Part shown: positions 6,926 through 14,871 of the stretch, one piece after another
Layout of the letters: each line of letters starts with the position of its first letter
How positions within the stretch are numbered: position 1 is the stretch's first letter
Assembly (NCBI RefSeq): GCF_017115165.1
Contig: NZ_JABXKF010000123.1
Coordinates: forward strand, 1-64,000
From: Nostoc sp. LPT
GTDB lineage: Bacteria > Cyanobacteriota > Cyanobacteriia > Cyanobacteriales > Nostocaceae
Direction of reading: 5' to 3'
Length of the DNA stretch: 64,000 bases
Program-made: the position numbers and the translations under genes
Notes under the pieces: model-generated
Databases searched by the model: none
Seen by the model: only the letters and a program-made list of their open reading frames with translations
Told to the model about the DNA's origin: nothing

Positions 6926-8413
6926 TCATCTTTTATCCGGTTGTAGGTTAGAAAATAAACTCTGCCAATCGATATAGTCGACAGTATTTTCTGCCTGTTT
7001 AACCTCAAATGTGACGTTAGATGCTTTTCCTAGTTTTAGCGCTTGCACGCAAAGTTCTGCCACATCCTCACGGCTGATTTTGCCTCTAATATTGTCACCT
7101 TGCTCAAATATTAATTCCTTACCCCCTGCGTCTTCAGTTAAAGCACAAGGTCTAATAATCGTATAAGGAATTCCGCTTTCTCTTAAACTATCTTCTCCCT
7201 TCAACTTCCAAGTTAAAATTCCTCCCAATTGGTCATTTAATTTCACTGCTGGCGGTTCTTCATCTAAATTAATGCCAGGGCGGCCGGGACGAGTGACACC
7301 TGCTGAACTGACAAGGATAAATTGTGGTAAAGTTGTCCCCCCATAAGCTTTAATTGATTGCAACTGGAAAGTAAAACCACCTGGGGAAAACTTGGGATTT
7401 AAAGCGCCATCATGTTCAAATTTGCTCAACATCAGTTGGAATGAACAAATTCTACTTTGCTCAACTGGCGGCGCATCTTTGACAACTTTTGCCCGAAAGA
7501 CGGGAATCAAATCTGCAAAGGGAATGTGAATATCTATCCAGGTATTAGCTACGGTATCGAAAGAATAGCTGTAGCCAACACCATCCCATGTTGTATCTGT
7601 TCGCAAAAATATTTTATAACGCTGACCATCACCTTTGACGCGCAATTTCACTCCTTCATAACCAGATAAGTTGAAGGGTGGATCAAAATTCTTCGTTCTG
7701 ACAGAAGCAAATCCGCCAGAGTTAGCGGTGGAGACATTACCTGCAAATAAAGCTGTATTTTCTACTAATTGGATATTACTAGCACTCACGCCACCCATGA
7801 CGACATCATCCAGCGCTCCCCAGTTATCCTTTAATTCTGCTGATGGCTTGGTGAAATCAAATATTAGTTTTTCCTTCGCTTGGGGCAAATATTTTGCTGC
7901 CGCTTCGACTAAGTTTTTGACTCCTTGATATTCTACATTTTCAGGAGTGTCACCAACAATTTCTGGTTGGTAAAATTTAACACCTTGATAATATTTGGCT
8001 CTATCTGCTGTATCTCCCTCAACTGGTTGTACGCGTACTGCTGTGCAACAAATTACAGCTTGGATATCAGCCATAATTAAAGGAGTTAAAGTTTCTGGTT
8101 GCGTGATATCCGCAACTACTAAATCTATATCATTACCAAGAATTGACCGTGCTTTGTCAATATCTCGAACTAGGGCGCGAACTTTATAACCTTGTTGGAG
8201 CGATCGCTGCACGACTCGTTTACCGACACCACCTGTTGCACCTGCTACTAATATTACACCCACATTTCTTCCTCCATTGGGTCTATATTGATTATCCTTA
8301 GGACGACCTTGGATTAACTGCTGTACCCAGTTAAGGAAAGGAATCACCTCAAAGTAAGTCAGGGTTTCGATAAACCTGCCTAAGTCCCATTGAGAACGAT
8401 TTTTGTCAGTCAT
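6926..8413 (-). CDS. NAD(P)-binding atypical SDR with inserted CIA30 domain (HCF173-like)
   Basis: The N-terminal Rossmann half has the nucleotide loop GATGGVGKRV (about residues 58-67), then VRALVRDIDKA and VVADITQPETL. A CIA30 domain (complex I intermediate-associated protein 30) is inserted at roughly residues 185-360, beginning LIFDFTKPSAELKDNWGALDD and including SGGFASVRT. The SDR fold then resumes with FILVSSAGVTRPGR and YTIIRPCALTE. This SDR-CIA30-SDR order is that of plant HCF173, a chloroplast factor needed for psbA mRNA translation. The length of 495 residues fits cyanobacterial relatives. A role in photosystem II biogenesis is an inference from that similarity. Confidence 0.85.
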   Translation of the reverse strand: MTDKNRSQWDLGRFIETLTYFEVIPFLNWVQQLIQGRPKDNQYRPNGGRNVGVILVAGATGGVGKRVVQRSLQQGYKVRALVRDIDKARSILGNDIDLVVADITQPETLTPLIMADIQAVICCTAVRVQPVEGDTADRAKYYQGVKFYQPEIVGDTPENVEYQGVKNLVEAAAKYLPQAKEKLIFDFTKPSAELKDNWGALDDVVMGGVSASNIQLVENTALFAGNVSTANSGGFASVRTKNFDPPFNLSGYEGVKLRVKGDGQRYKIFLRTDTTWDGVGYSYSFDTVANTWIDIHIPFADLIPVFRAKVVKDAPPVEQSRICSFQLMLSKFEHDGALNPKFSPGGFTFQLQSIKAYGGTTLPQFILVSSAGVTRPGRPGINLDEEPPAVKLNDQLGGILTWKLKGEDSLRESGIPYTIIRPCALTEDAGGKELIFEQGDNIRGKISREDVAELCVQALKLGKASNVTFEVKQAENTVDYIDWQSLFSNLQPDKR

Positions 8414-8575
8414 ATTTGCGTCCTCATAACTCTCTTCACTCTAACAATTTTAGGGGAGTGGCGAGTAGTGTAGTTCAATTAATTGAAAAGCGCTGTCATT
8501 TTTTTAGAGCGCAAGAGTATGATCAGCAATATCTAAAGAAGCATGGACGCGCCTCTTACAGGATAGGCTAATCTT

Positions 8576-8998
8576 TCACTCGATTGAGGGAATATATAAG
8601 CGCTCACTTGGTATTTCATATTTCATAAATAGTACAAAAGCTTTTGTTAACCTCTTTCGTAATTGAGATAGTCCAAACTTGGACTTGAGGGATGGTGGTA
8701 AGTCTTGAAAATTAACGGATACAAAACCTCTTTGAATATAAAAATTCACCAATTGATGTTTTAAGCATTTTAAATAAAGCGGTTGATTAGCTTGAGTAAT
8801 TAAATGCTGCACTAGAACACTTCCTAAACCACGGTTTCGCCAAGCTGGTGTAACAAATAAACTACCTAGCTCTTGTGCTAAGTGAAAGTTTCGGATCTGC
8901 CCGAAGGCCACTAAATGCCCATCAGATTTAATGACCCAAAATTGCTGCCATCTTAGTTGACTGGGGTCTAGCTTTGCTCTAAACACAAAATTAACCAC
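8576..8998 (-). CDS. GNAT family N-acetyltransferase
   Basis: The 140-residue product shows the GNAT core. A strand reads WVIKSDGHLVAFGQIRNF, and the acetyl-CoA loop follows as LFVTPAWRNRGLGSVLVQHLI (R-x-x-G-x-G pattern). A strand/helix then ends at FYIQRGFVSV. The start is a GTG at 8998 with an in-frame stop six bases upstream, so the N-terminus is shorter than in many GNATs and may be trimmed. The substrate is unknown. Confidence 0.8.
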   Translation of the reverse strand: MVNFVFRAKLDPSQLRWQQFWVIKSDGHLVAFGQIRNFHLAQELGSLFVTPAWRNRGLGSVLVQHLITQANQPLYLKCLKHQLVNFYIQRGFVSVNFQDLPPSLKSKFGLSQLRKRLTKAFVLFMKYEIPSERLYIPSIE

Positions 8999-9251
8999 AT
9001 ATCAAAAGGCTTGGCTTTACGAAGAACATATTCAGGTGGCAACGAGACATTAGACTGTATCATCTATCCAGCCATAATTTAGACAATCCCAATTTACCTT
9101 GACTGGTTGAATTTTTTTGACCAAAACAGGGTGTGGGCTGTAGGGTAAAGATGAAATGGTAAGCTGAAATTGTAGTTATCTCCGACAACAAGCATCAATT
9201 ACTATCGTTACTAGAGCAGTAAAGCAGGCAGAATATAGCTTCCGGGCACTA

Positions 9252-10052
9252 ATGCAAAAACTCCTTTTTAATGACAAAGATAGATTTAGAGCGCAGGCCC
9301 TATTCCTTGGTAAAGATATTAACTTACAGACACTGGATAATTACGTTTCCTTGGCGAGTATGCCACTAATGATTAGAGTCAGTGAAGAAGGCTACGCGGT
9401 ATTGCTGGCCTATGGCGCAGTTGTCCTGTTTAACCTTGAGCCTGTAGAAAAGGTAGCCTTTTTGACCAAACTATCCTCTCAAATTAGCGGCCCTTTTGCT
9501 GACCCGGAAACAGAAGAGGTGGAAGTTCATCTCAATATTGCAGAGAGTGAACGAGCTAAGGAAGGAAAAATTTTACTGCATGAATTGAGTATAGAACGCT
9601 TGCAGATAGTGGCTGATATTCTCGCCAAGAGTGTTGTGTTGTCTCACTATGAAACCAGCCTAGCGGCTGTATTCGATCAAATTGAACCGTTTGCAGCTAG
9701 TCTCCAGCGTGAAAACAGGAGTAGACGCCAAAGCCGGGAATTACTACGTCAACTTGGGACTACCCTATTAGTTCAACATAAGATCGTGGGTCAAGTAGAG
9801 ATTATCGATAAGCCGGAGTTGCTCTGGGAATCTCCACAGCTAGAAAACTTATATCTGCGCTTGGAGGATGAATACGAAATTCGTGAGCGTCACCATGCTC
9901 TGGAACGTAAACTAGAGCTAATTTCCCAAACCGCCCAAACGGTGCTGGAGTTCATGCAGCATAGCAGTAGTCAGCGAGTAGAGTGGTATGTGGTGATTCT
10001 GATTGTGGTAGAGATTCTGCTGTCACTTTATGACATCATTTTCAAAGGCTAA
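9252..10052 (+). CDS. RMD1 / DUF155 family membrane protein
   Basis: The order of segments matches the DUF155 (RMD1/Sad1-interacting-factor-like) family. There is a conserved N-terminal region with YAVLLAYGAVVLFNL, a middle helical region with ILAKSVVLSHYE and QRENRSRRQSRELLRQLGT, the signature PELLWESPQLENLYLRLEDEYEIRERH (about residues 194-220), and a single C-terminal transmembrane helix (about 244-263). Eukaryotic relatives are mitochondrial inner-membrane proteins; the bacterial function is not established. The 266 residues fit the family. A complete MITE follows 24 bp after the stop. Confidence 0.82.
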   Translation: MQKLLFNDKDRFRAQALFLGKDINLQTLDNYVSLASMPLMIRVSEEGYAVLLAYGAVVLFNLEPVEKVAFLTKLSSQISGPFADPETEEVEVHLNIAESERAKEGKILLHELSIERLQIVADILAKSVVLSHYETSLAAVFDQIEPFAASLQRENRSRRQSRELLRQLGTTLLVQHKIVGQVEIIDKPELLWESPQLENLYLRLEDEYEIRERHHALERKLELISQTAQTVLEFMQHSSSQRVEWYVVILIVVEILLSLYDIIFKG

Positions 10053-10076
10053 TGCTAAATTTGGGGTTGTGATATT

Positions 10077-10172
10077 ATGTCCGGTTAAAGACTTATCATT
10101 AAGACCCCAGAGAGGAGGGGTTTTTGGGCTTTCTGCATAGAGAAAGGGAATTATAACTAATTAGCCGGACAT
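10077..10172. mobile_element. Complete MITE-like element, 96 bp (GGACAT family)
   Basis: The ends ATGTCCGGTTAA (10077-10088) and TTAGCCGGACAT (10161-10172) are inverted repeats with one mismatch, and GATAT occurs directly outside both ends as a possible target duplication. The interior is related to the inverted copy at 46174-46256. A GGGGTTTTTGGGC stretch near 10118 could also act as a terminator for the DUF155 gene. Confidence 0.75.
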
Positions 10173-10316
10173 GATATGAGATGGCGAGGGAGCGATCGCA
10201 ACTACTCAAAATTCAGATCGTAGAGACAATTCATTAGCAACAGCATCACCTAAATCAACTAAAATCAGCCAAATAGTAAACAAATTTTGGAGGCTACTTC
10301 ATATAGCAATAATTAT

Positions 10317-11939
10317 CTAGAAGTTTAAAATATCTAATGATTCTTCTATCTCTAAATCTAATATTATTTCTCGTGTATCTTTGAGTGCTTTTAGTTTACC
10401 TTCTTTACGATAGACGTCTGCCGCTTTTTGAAAATCTTCAATTGCTCCTTGTTTATCTATAATTTCTAAACGAATATTACCACGATTATAATAAGCATCA
10501 GCATAACTAGGATTAATCTGAATTGCCTGAGTATAATCTTCAATTGCACCCTCAAAATCTCCTAAATCTGAACGAGCATTACCACGGTTGTAATAGGCAT
10601 CAGCATAACTAGGATTAATCTGGATTGCTTGAGTATAATCTTCAATTGCACCCTCAAAATCTCCTAAATCTGAACGAGCATTACCACGTTTTTTATAAGC
10701 TATGGCATCTTGAGGATTAATCTTGATTGCTTGAGGAAATCCTGGCTGAGAGCCTAATAAATAACGAGCAATTCCACGGTTTTTATAAGTATCAGCATAA
10801 TGAGGATTAATTTTAATCGCTTGGGTATAATCCTCAATTGCTCCTTGGTTATCTCCAACATGAGAACGAGCTTCAGCCCGATTTTTATAGGTTATGGCAA
10901 CATGAGGATTAATTCTAATAGCTTGAGTATAATCATTAATCGCTTCCTCTAATCGCCCCAATTGATAGAGAGCTAAACCTCGTTTATTGTAAGATTTAGC
11001 ATCATGAAGATTCATCTGGATTGCCTGAGAATAATCTGCGATCGCCGCTTCATAATCTCCTACTTGATAGTGAGCTAAACCTCGTTTATAATATAAAAAA
11101 TCAACATCACTCTGATGAAATTGGAAGGCTTGATTATAGTTAGTAATTGCATTTGTATATTCTCCTTTCTGAAAACATTCATCACCCAATTTTATATAAA
11201 ATATATTTAACCCTTCATTATCATATTCAGGCTGAAAATAAGATTTGAGTACCCGATCGTTAGTTGGCTTAGATAGAATTTCCTGTTTTGGAAGATATTT
11301 ATAAATAGGTGGTTGTTGCCGAGAAGAATTATTTATAGAAGATTGTAACTGTTCTAGATAGCACCATAAACCACCACCATATAGTAATTGTTCTATCCCA
11401 AAAGAAATTTTACCAGTCTTCAACTTAATCATTCGGGTTGGGAGAAAACCAGCCACAAAAAGGTGATACTCAGATTGTGCTTCACTGACATCTTCTTGAA
11501 TCAAAATGCAAACTACAACTGCATTTTTTTCAACCTCTTCAGAACTAATTGACCATCTTACTCTGTCAATGCGACCATGACGAGATTTTACCTCAATACC
11601 AATAGATGGATCAGAAGTCAAGGTAAAATCTATATTGCCATCGCCGCCAAATCGCTTTTCATAATCGACTTCGGTAATAAAATCAGCTAAACGTTCTTTG
11701 ACAACTTCCTCACCCAACTTTCCTTTGAGATAGCTAATAAAAACATCACGCACTGGTAAAACACGCTTATATTTTTCAGCCATCTGCCAGCAAAATTCTC
11801 GTAGTGCCTTTAACCTCTCTCCAGAAATTATAGTTAATTCACTATATTGACCTTCTGTTTCACAATGAAGCAGACAACCAGATGCTAACCTTTTAATAAA
11901 ATCAGATTGTAGTGATCGCAGTAGTGTAATCCAGTCCAT
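10317..11939 (-). CDS. PD-(D/E)XK nuclease-like domain fused to TPR repeats
   Basis: The N-terminal 200 residues look like a restriction-endonuclease fold. The segment GGDGNIDFTL is followed by GIEVKSRHGRIDRVRW, giving the D...E-x-K pattern of PD-(D/E)XK nucleases (about residues 96-126). From about residue 245 to the end run seven to eight tetratricopeptide repeats of 34 residues (motif YNRGNARSDLGDFEGAIEDYTQAIQINP). Two adjacent TPR units are nearly identical at the DNA level (period 102 bp, about 10521-10688), showing recent duplication. One unit near 10740 is shortened (LLGSQPGFPQAIKINP). The combination suggests a nuclease or nuclease-derived sensor with a protein-binding tail, perhaps in defence or DNA maintenance; this is inference. 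Its promoter and first codons are duplicated at 12796-12872. Confidence 0.7.
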   Translation of the reverse strand: MDWITLLRSLQSDFIKRLASGCLLHCETEGQYSELTIISGERLKALREFCWQMAEKYKRVLPVRDVFISYLKGKLGEEVVKERLADFITEVDYEKRFGGDGNIDFTLTSDPSIGIEVKSRHGRIDRVRWSISSEEVEKNAVVVCILIQEDVSEAQSEYHLFVAGFLPTRMIKLKTGKISFGIEQLLYGGGLWCYLEQLQSSINNSSRQQPPIYKYLPKQEILSKPTNDRVLKSYFQPEYDNEGLNIFYIKLGDECFQKGEYTNAITNYNQAFQFHQSDVDFLYYKRGLAHYQVGDYEAAIADYSQAIQMNLHDAKSYNKRGLALYQLGRLEEAINDYTQAIRINPHVAITYKNRAEARSHVGDNQGAIEDYTQAIKINPHYADTYKNRGIARYLLGSQPGFPQAIKINPQDAIAYKKRGNARSDLGDFEGAIEDYTQAIQINPSYADAYYNRGNARSDLGDFEGAIEDYTQAIQINPSYADAYYNRGNIRLEIIDKQGAIEDFQKAADVYRKEGKLKALKDTREIILDLEIEESLDILNF

Positions 11940-11994
11940 TTATTTATGTTTCTGCGAATCTTTTGATGAGATTATTCTATTAAAATATCCATTC
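11914..11994. repeat. Direct repeat copy 1: promoter and first codons of the nuclease-TPR gene
   Basis: This 81-bp segment spans the first eight codons and about 55 bp upstream of the minus-strand gene. It recurs at 12796-12872 in the same orientation with two substitutions and a 4-nt gap. The interval between the two copies holds a DUF559 gene. Confidence 0.9.
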
Positions 11995-12267
11995 GGCGTA
12001 AACCTTTTAATTAGCTTGGGTGATATTCCCAAAAATTGTTTACTATTTTGCAATAATTCTTAATTTAACTTACCACTTTTGAAAGTAGATTTCTATAGCT
12101 TCTTTCCATAGACTGTCATATTTATCGTTAGACATTGGCAGAATTTACATCAGTTTTGAAATTGCGTCTATGTCTTGATTATGCCAGCGTTTTGAGGAGT
12201 TAACAAAAGAGTGCGATCGCTGGGAATAATACATGAAATATTAATTAGCTAACCACCAAGATCGCAA

Positions 12268-12726
12268 ATGTCCGAAAATCACAACCCCAATCCAAAGCCT
12301 CTCACCAACTCCAGTCCCCCCTCCTCGCAAGCGGGGAGGGGGTTAGGGGGTGTGGTTCCGGGATACTCTTGGCAAACCCCAGACGAACTTTGGAAAAAAC
12401 TTAAACCATTGGCGCGACAGATGCGGTGTGAACCAACTCTAGCGGAAAAGCTACTTTGGGAGAAGTTGAGACACAAGCAAATTTTGGGTTTCAAGTTCCG
12501 CCGTCAGCAAACAATTGACCGTTTTATAGTTGATTTTTACTGTAATGAAGCGCGGTTAGTGGTGGAAGTAGATGGCGAAATTCACGACTACACTCAACAG
12601 GAAGATGCGATACGTCAAGAATTTTTGGAGAGTTTGGGGTTGCAGGTTGTGCGATTTAAAAATGAGGATGTTCTGGAGAGAATAGAGGGGGTGTTGCAGG
12701 ATATTAGTGTTTGGTTGCAGAGATAG
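12268..12726 (+). CDS. DUF559 (Vsr-like) endonuclease domain protein
   Basis: The core from about residue 48 is a typical DUF559 domain: LARQMRCEPTLAEKLLWEKLR, then FKFRRQQTIDRFIVDFYC, LVVEVDGEIHD, and VVRFKNEDV near the end. The D...E-x-D arrangement (IVDFY / VEVDG) matches the very-short-patch-repair nuclease fold. The first ~45 residues are atypical: part is encoded by a GC-rich palindromic repeat (12312-12356) also present at 12727-12768 and 14001-14044, so the N-terminus may be repeat-derived and the native start lost. The gene lies between two direct copies of the neighbouring gene's 5' end. Its cellular role is unknown. Confidence 0.82.
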   Translation: MSENHNPNPKPLTNSSPPSSQAGRGLGGVVPGYSWQTPDELWKKLKPLARQMRCEPTLAEKLLWEKLRHKQILGFKFRRQQTIDRFIVDFYCNEARLVVEVDGEIHDYTQQEDAIRQEFLESLGLQVVRFKNEDVLERIEGVLQDISVWLQR

Positions 12727-12768
12727 AACCCCACCCCCAACCCCCTCCCCGCAAGCGAGGAAGGGGCT
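12727..12768. repeat. GC-rich palindromic repeat, copy 2
   Basis: An AACCCCACCCCCAACCCCCT segment followed by CCGCAAGCG and a purine-rich arm follows the DUF559 stop. Similar copies lie inside that gene (12312-12356, opposite sense) and at 14001-14044. It could fold as a hairpin. Confidence 0.75.
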
Positions 12769-12795
12769 AATTATGTGGTTTTTGGTGGTGTGTGC

Positions 12796-12872
12796 GATCG
12801 CAGTAGTGTAATCCAGTCTATTTATATTTCTGCGAATCTTTTGATGAGATTATTCTATTAAAATATTCATTC
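12796..12872. repeat. Direct repeat copy 2: decayed 5' end of the nuclease-TPR gene
   Basis: This matches 11914-11994 in the same orientation. Here the start codon ATG has become ATA, followed by the codons for DWITLLRS, so it cannot initiate. The copy ends at the stop codon of the WD40 remnant. Confidence 0.9.
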
Positions 12873-13166
12873 AAGGCATTTCCCACACTTTAACTGTTTT
12901 ATCATAACCACCACTAACAATATTTTTACCATCTGGACTAAAAGCTACTGACTCTACATAAGATTCATGTCCAAAAAGAGTGATAATTGGTAGTCCAGTT
13001 TGCACATCCCATACTTTAATGGTTTTGTCGTCACTACCACTCACAAGATTTAGGCCATCAGGGCTAAAAGCCAAGGATGTCACTGCATTAGAGTGGCCTT
13101 TAAAAGTACGTATCTGCCTATTATTTTGCCAATCCCAAAGTATGATGTTATTGTCTTCACTCCTAT
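12871..13166 (-). pseudogene. C-terminal remnant of a WD40 beta-propeller protein
   Basis: Two complete WD40 repeats and one partial repeat are visible: DNNIILWDWQNNRQIRTFKGH, then AVTSLAFSPDGLNLVSGSDDKTIKVWD, and VESVAFSPDGKNIVSGGYDKTVKVWEMP at the end. A functional propeller needs about seven blades, and no upstream coding sequence is present, because the frame runs into the 3' end of the DUF4058 gene. The fragment is therefore a scar from a larger gene, bounded on its other side by the direct repeat at 12796-12872. Confidence 0.8.
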
Positions 13167-13174
13167 TTTTTTCT

Positions 13175-13960
13175 TTAACGCAATTCATTCTCACGCAACA
13201 GTGCATCAGCCCAAGCTGCATCTGCTTCTGACAACGCTGGTACTGGCTGTTGACTGTAATCTATTACCAAATCATAACTTGCGCGGTCATAAATTCCAGC
13301 TAATAAACTGTGCAAATCTACCAATGGTTCACTATCACCAATTCGCAAAGGTAACGGAAATGTAGGAATTACATCTTCCAAATTAAAGGTATATAAATCA
13401 GATTGGGGACGGTTTTCTGCCCGACTAACCAAAATCCGATAATCATTTTGCGTACCATCCCCAAAAACTAACATTGGTTCCCCAACGCGTAATAAATCAA
13501 TTTCCACCAAATGTGTTGAACTTCCCAATACTCGCTGTCGCTTAGTTTCGTATGCGTTCCGTCCTTCTCCTGTACGTTTATTTTTAGGTGATAAAATTTC
13601 AATTACAGTTACTACTTCTTTTGTTGCTACCTTTCGCACCTCTAAATATTTTTCCTTTACTATCTCAGGTATAGGAACTGTCACCGTTTTAGGTTGAACA
13701 GCAGGTGTAGCTACAGCTATATTCGGTATTTTAGGATTTATTGCTGTCTGTGAATTTTGTACTATTACATCAGGAATACCAACCAAGAGTTTATCATCGC
13801 CAGTAGTTTGATAAATTCGTTCTTCAATGGCGACAAAATATTTGGGACGTAGTTGAGGAGATAGATAATCTGCGATCGCAACTATTAGTCTGCCATGTAC
13901 TCCTGGCCATAATTCAGGATCTTCTAAATACGGGTTCATTCCTGGAAATGGATAAGCCAT
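13175..13960 (-). CDS. DUF4058 family protein
   Basis: The opening MAYPFPGMNPYLEDPELWPGVH is the hallmark of DUF4058, a family abundant in cyanobacteria and planctomycetes. Further typical segments are VIEILSPKNKRTGEGRNAYETKR (about residues 120-142) and HLVEIDLLRVGEP. The E-I-L-S-P-x-N-K motif resembles the active-site strand of PD-(D/E)XK nuclease-like folds such as Uma2, but no activity has been shown as far as I know. The length of 261 residues is normal. The gene's 3' end abuts the WD40 scar. Confidence 0.88.
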   Translation of the reverse strand: MAYPFPGMNPYLEDPELWPGVHGRLIVAIADYLSPQLRPKYFVAIEERIYQTTGDDKLLVGIPDVIVQNSQTAINPKIPNIAVATPAVQPKTVTVPIPEIVKEKYLEVRKVATKEVVTVIEILSPKNKRTGEGRNAYETKRQRVLGSSTHLVEIDLLRVGEPMLVFGDGTQNDYRILVSRAENRPQSDLYTFNLEDVIPTFPLPLRIGDSEPLVDLHSLLAGIYDRASYDLVIDYSQQPVPALSEADAAWADALLRENELR

Positions 13961-14000
13961 AACAAATATCTCAAAACCAAAATTTAAAAATAATTCTCAT

Positions 14001-14044
14001 AGCCCCCTCCTCGCAAGCGGGGAGGGGGTTGGGGGTGGGGTTCT
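14001..14044. repeat. GC-rich palindromic repeat, copy 3
   Basis: AGCCCCCTCCTCGCAAGCGG followed by a GGGAGGGGG arm, as in the copies near 12312 and 12727. It overlaps the last codon region of the SH3 gene and lies between that gene and DUF4058. Confidence 0.75.
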
Positions 14045-14582
14045 AAGAACAACTAGTAAGCGCTGCACCACATTGATCTTCCCTTGTCAACCAACCTTTA
14101 ACACCTTGATATTCCACCTGTGCCCAATCTCCTTGACAGCCTTGCAATTTGACAGGCGTATTAGCAGGAATTCTTCTCGCTTTTTGGCTTTCTTGATTTA
14201 TGTCAGTATATAAATACACACCGTTAGTACCGTAGCCACGCGTTGTTAAGCCTAACTTTGGCACAAATACCCATCCAGTTCCTTGAAAACCATTGCTAGC
14301 ATTAGTAATCTGCACCCAATTTCCAGCAGCACCAATAACCTGAACTGTTTCGTTGATGGGTATTTGTCCTATAATTACGTTATTTGTACTTGCACCACTC
14401 CGCACATTTAAACCTTGGGGATCTGTATCGATGACGTAGGCAAAAAGATCGCACTTTTGAGAATTACTTGATTTCGCTAAACTTATTTCATTAGCTATAC
14501 CTATATTGAGTATCACACTAATACAACTGAATGCCAATCCGATCGCTAACTTTGATGCTGGATTTTTCACTTTTTTTGTCAT
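14043..14582 (-). CDS. Exported protein with two SH3b domains
   Basis: A basic N-terminus and hydrophobic segment (about residues 11-36) suggest a signal peptide. Two bacterial SH3 (SH3b) domains follow. The first contains GLNVRSGASTNNVIIGQIPINETVQVIG and ends GTGWVFVPKLG (about 52-112). The second contains RRIPANTPVKLQGCQGDWAQVEYQGVKGWL (about 136-166). SH3b domains commonly bind cell-wall peptides, so a periplasmic or cell-wall role is likely. Two cysteines flank the second domain (Cys150 and Cys169 region) and could form a disulfide. No catalytic domain is present. Confidence 0.85.
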   Translation of the reverse strand: MTKKVKNPASKLAIGLAFSCISVILNIGIANEISLAKSSNSQKCDLFAYVIDTDPQGLNVRSGASTNNVIIGQIPINETVQVIGAAGNWVQITNASNGFQGTGWVFVPKLGLTTRGYGTNGVYLYTDINQESQKARRIPANTPVKLQGCQGDWAQVEYQGVKGWLTREDQCGAALTSCS

Positions 14583-14737
14583 AATTTCTTCAAGTTTCTG
14601 GCATCAGTACCCAAGGCTGGAGTCTTAGTTTATATCTTTGAATCTACCTAAACAAATTCTGGTTAACTTTGTAACGTAATTCTATCAAAGAGATTTTAGT
14701 ACTGTACTAACACTTTTAATTTTACAAAATTTAGTCC

Positions 14738-14767
14738 TGCGATGTCTACGACGGGCTACGCCTACGC
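14738..14767. repeat. Dispersed Nostoc-type repeat, copy 2
   Basis: TGCGATGTCTACGACGGGCT plus CGCCTACGC is the reverse complement of the element at 2596-2622; a diverged copy is at 33346-33376. Confidence 0.85.
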
Positions 14768-14871
14768 TGATGGATGCAACACAACGATATCATTGAGTAT
14801 TAATGTGTCAGTATATGGTGTAGTTAACACCAACAGTAAGTTCACATTTCGACAAAGATTCATTAAGTTAT

